DNA from: Gammaproteobacteria bacterium
Lineage (GTDB): Bacteria > Pseudomonadota > Gammaproteobacteria > Enterobacterales > Neiellaceae
DNA length: 64,000 nt
Assembly (NCBI GenBank): GCA_017425245.1
Contig: JAFOOX010000029.1
Span: forward strand, 29,751-93,750
Reading direction: 5' to 3'
Each line of letters starts with the position of its first letter. Position 1 is the first letter of the stretch. Below are positions 62,004-64,000 of the stretch, one piece after another. The position numbers and the translations under genes were made by a program. The notes beneath the pieces were generated by a model. The model was not told where the DNA came from, ran no database searches, and saw nothing but the letters and a program-made list of their open reading frames with translations.

Positions 62004-63812
62004 ATGAGCAACAGCATGACAATCGCGGCGCTGGCCGTGGCACTGATGGTGGCCGGGTGTGAGCCGGCGGCGACTTCGTCAGCCCGCAGTGTGGCCGCTC
62101 CGGCTACTGAATCGCCAGCCACCGCCGCTGCCGATATCAATCTGGCCTTCGACCAGTACAAGCAGCAGTATCTCGACGCCTATTGGCGGCTATGGCCGGA
62201 AGCGGCGCTGTTCGCCGGCCGCTATGAGTTTGCCAATCAGCTGACGGTGCTGGATCAGGGCCAGCTGGGGGCGGTGGCCGCATTTGAGCATGAGCAGCGG
62301 GCCAGGCTCGACAGCTTTGACCCGGCCCGCCTCAACGCCACCAATCGCGGTGACTGGGCGATCCTCGACAACCAGCTTAACGCCAGCCAGTGGTACCGCG
62401 AACAGTTTCGCGACCATGAATGGGACCCGTCGCGCTACAACATCGCCAGCGCCATCGATCTGATCCTCGGCACCGATTACGCCCCCATCGACCAGCGCCT
62501 CACCGCCATCGGCGAGCGGCTGCAGCGGGTGCCGGCCTACTATCAGGCGGCCCAGGCCAATCTCAACCGGCCGGCGTTACCGCAGACCCGCCTGGCCATC
62601 GAGCAGCATCGTGGCGTGCTGAGCCTGTTGACTGGCCCGCTGGCCAAGGCGATTGCTGAATCGACCCTGAGTAACGATGCCAAGAGCAGCCTGAACGCGC
62701 GCAACAGCGCCGCCCAGCAGGCGGTAACGGGCTATATCAGCGCGCTGGAAGCGCAGCTGCCGGCGCTGGAAGCCGGGCAGGCCCGTGACTTCCGCATCGG
62801 TGACGCGCTCTATGAACAGAAGTTCGCCTTGGATATCAACGCCGATTTCAGCGGCAAGGCGATCCATGAGCGCGCTTTGGCTGAGAAAGCCCGGCTGCAC
62901 GCCGAGATGGACCGGCTGGCCATCGCCCTCTGGCCGCAGTATCTGGCCGATACGCCGCAGCCGGCAGAACCCAAGGCGCGCATCCGGGCAGTGCTGGCCA
63001 AGGTGGCCGACACCCACGCCACCCCCGAAGGTTTTGTCGCCGAGGTTCAGGCCCAGATCCCCGAGCTGCAAGCCTTTGTCATTGACCATCAGTTGATGGA
63101 TGTCGACCCCAACAAACCACTGGTGGTGCGAGAAACCCCCGAGTATCAGCGCGGTTTCTCGGTGGCCTCCATCGAAGCGCCCGGGCCTTTCGCCAGCAGC
63201 GCCAACACCTATTACAACGTGTCGCCGGTCACCGCCATGGCGCCCGAACTGCAGCAGAGCCACCTGCGTGAGTACAACCGCTACACCATGCAGATCCTCA
63301 ACATCCATGAGGCGATCCCCGGCCATTACACCCAGCTGATCCACGCCAACCGCTCGCCCAGTCTGGTCAAGGCGCTGTTTGGCAACGGCGCCATGATCGA
63401 AGGCTGGGCGGTCTACAGCGAACGGATGATGCTGGAACAGGGCTATGGCAAGCAGCAGCCGGAGCTGTGGCTGATGTATTACAAATGGAACCTGCGCGCG
63501 GTGGTCAACACCATCCTCGATTACGAGCTGCATGTGCAGGGGTTGAGCGAAGCCGATGGGCTGGCGCTGCTGATGGATGAAGCCTTCCAGGAGGAGGCGG
63601 AAGCCAAGGGCAAATGGCGCCGCGCCACCCTAAGCCAGGTGCAGCTGGCCAGCTATTTCAGCGGCTATCAGGCGATCTATGCGTTTCGCGAGGAGCTCAA
63701 AGCCAAGCAGGGCGAGGCGTTCAACCTCAAGTCCTTCCACAACCAGTTTTTGAGTTACGGCAGCGCCCCGGTGTCGTTAATCCGCGAGTTGATGCTGGCG
63801 GACAAGGGCTAG
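62004..63812 (+). CDS. DUF885 family lipoprotein (putative zinc-dependent peptidase)
   Basis: A 602-residue envelope lipoprotein: signal peptide with lipobox VAGC (Cys near residue 19), then a short low-complexity linker and a helical DUF885 body. NIHEAIPGHYTQL contains the HExxxxH-like pattern of the family and IEGWAVYSERMMLEQ supplies a further Glu, suggesting a metallopeptidase fold. The substrate is unknown. The ATG at 62004 follows GGGGCAGGGT; the frame upstream to 61875 lacks a signal. Confidence 0.87.
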   Translation: MSNSMTIAALAVALMVAGCEPAATSSARSVAAPATESPATAAADINLAFDQYKQQYLDAYWRLWPEAALFAGRYEFANQLTVLDQGQLGAVAAFEHEQRARLDSFDPARLNATNRGDWAILDNQLNASQWYREQFRDHEWDPSRYNIASAIDLILGTDYAPIDQRLTAIGERLQRVPAYYQAAQANLNRPALPQTRLAIEQHRGVLSLLTGPLAKAIAESTLSNDAKSSLNARNSAAQQAVTGYISALEAQLPALEAGQARDFRIGDALYEQKFALDINADFSGKAIHERALAEKARLHAEMDRLAIALWPQYLADTPQPAEPKARIRAVLAKVADTHATPEGFVAEVQAQIPELQAFVIDHQLMDVDPNKPLVVRETPEYQRGFSVASIEAPGPFASSANTYYNVSPVTAMAPELQQSHLREYNRYTMQILNIHEAIPGHYTQLIHANRSPSLVKALFGNGAMIEGWAVYSERMMLEQGYGKQQPELWLMYYKWNLRAVVNTILDYELHVQGLSEADGLALLMDEAFQEEAEAKGKWRRATLSQVQLASYFSGYQAIYAFREELKAKQGEAFNLKSFHNQFLSYGSAPVSLIRELMLADKG

Positions 63813-63817
63813 GGGGT

Positions 63818-63836
63818 AGCGCCAGTCGTTGGCGCT
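63818..63836 (+). terminator. Hairpin after the DUF885 gene
   Basis: AGCGCCA pairs with TGGCGCT around GTCGT, 6 bp after the stop. No T-run; it leads directly into the hairpin array. Confidence 0.4.
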
Positions 63837-63842
63837 GACCAA

Positions 63843-64000
63843 GGCATGGAGATGCCAACTGCGTTGGCGATGCGGCTGCGGCGCTGATTGTTGTGTACCG
63901 CTACGCGGTGGTCACGCCTGCGGCGCCTGTTGTTTGTGACCGCTGCGCGGTGATGGCGGCTGCGCCGCTGCTGATTTGCCACTGCGTGGCAGCAGATGAA
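63843..64000. repeat. Tandem array of about 42-bp units, each with two small hairpins, continuing past the window edge
   Basis: Short stems around a TGC (once TAC) loop recur: GCCAAC-TGC-GTTGGC (loop at 63860), ACCGC-TAC-GCGGT (63902), CGCC-TGC-GGCG (63919), ACCGC-TGC-GCGGT (63944), GCGGC-TGC-GCCGC (63961), TGCCAC-TGC-GTGGCA (63983). A degenerate copy is at 63877. Loop positions repeat every 42 bp (63860, 63902, 63944; 63877, 63919, 63961), with 17- and 25-bp steps alternating; the last step is 39 bp. An additional GGCAT/ATGCC stem at 63843-63856 precedes them. No gene was found here. Confidence 0.8.

Noticed and set aside
63843..64000. CRISPR array
   Set aside because: The units abut without unique spacers and the repeated element is a variable hairpin, not a constant direct repeat.

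Overview
The window looks like chromosomal DNA from a high-GC gammaproteobacterium, most plausibly of the Aeromonadales or a close relative. This is inferred from gene content and order, not from a search. Supporting signs are an enteric-type hisGDCBHAFI operon with bifunctional hisB and hisIE, the enteric-like order yoaA-tsaB-slp-fadD-rnd beside minCDE and ycgL/ycgN, dsbB, a divergent nhaB/fadR pair, a sodium-type flagellar motY, and the suhB/trmJ-iscRSUA-hscBA-fdx-iscX block. Almost all of the window is compact core chromosome. No insertion sequence, prophage, CRISPR array, rRNA or tRNA gene was found.

Layout. 1-940 (minus) is a secreted serine protease that runs off the left edge. 953-8260 (minus) is the complete histidine operon, including a 13-residue leader peptide with six consecutive His codons and an attenuator hairpin. 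8380-15020 (plus) holds a small acidic protein, the YoaA helicase, TsaB, an Slp-like protein, FadD and RNase D; a perfect 18-bp palindrome of PsrA type lies ahead of fadD. 15089-16913 (minus) is minCDE. 17023-18709 (plus) is ycgL, an MltB-type lytic transglycosylase and ycgN. Then come dsbB and nhaB (minus), fadR (plus), sodB (minus), grxD (plus), ppk2 (minus) and a trypsin-like protease with a GlyGly-CTERM tail (plus).

25906-31291 is queA-tgt-yajC-secD-secF. suhB (minus) is divergent from trmJ-cysE, which precedes tandem type 1 IscR sites and the full isc operon to 39442. ndk, rlmN, pilW, rodZ, ispG, hisS, yfgM, bamB and der follow (39602-48851): nucleotide balance, rRNA modification, type IV pilus and cell-shape scaffolding, isoprenoid synthesis, histidyl-tRNA charging, outer-membrane assembly and ribosome biogenesis.

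The right-hand part is less ordinary. It holds a DUF2339/DUF3999 membrane pair (minus), a 5'-nucleotidase resembling animal cytosolic cN-I, an orphan CreD, and a fungal-type cytosine-deaminase homologue whose gene overlaps a THI5/NMT1-PAS-PAS-GGDEF sensor cyclase. After that come rnt with a coupled 95-residue membrane protein (minus), motY behind a FliA-type promoter, a DUF1904 protein, rlmG and a DUF885 lipoprotein. The window ends inside a 42-bp-period tandem array of small hairpins.

The best candidates for new biology are the deaminase/sensor-cyclase pair, the hairpin array, the DUF2339/DUF3999 pair and the two unrelated secreted serine proteases.
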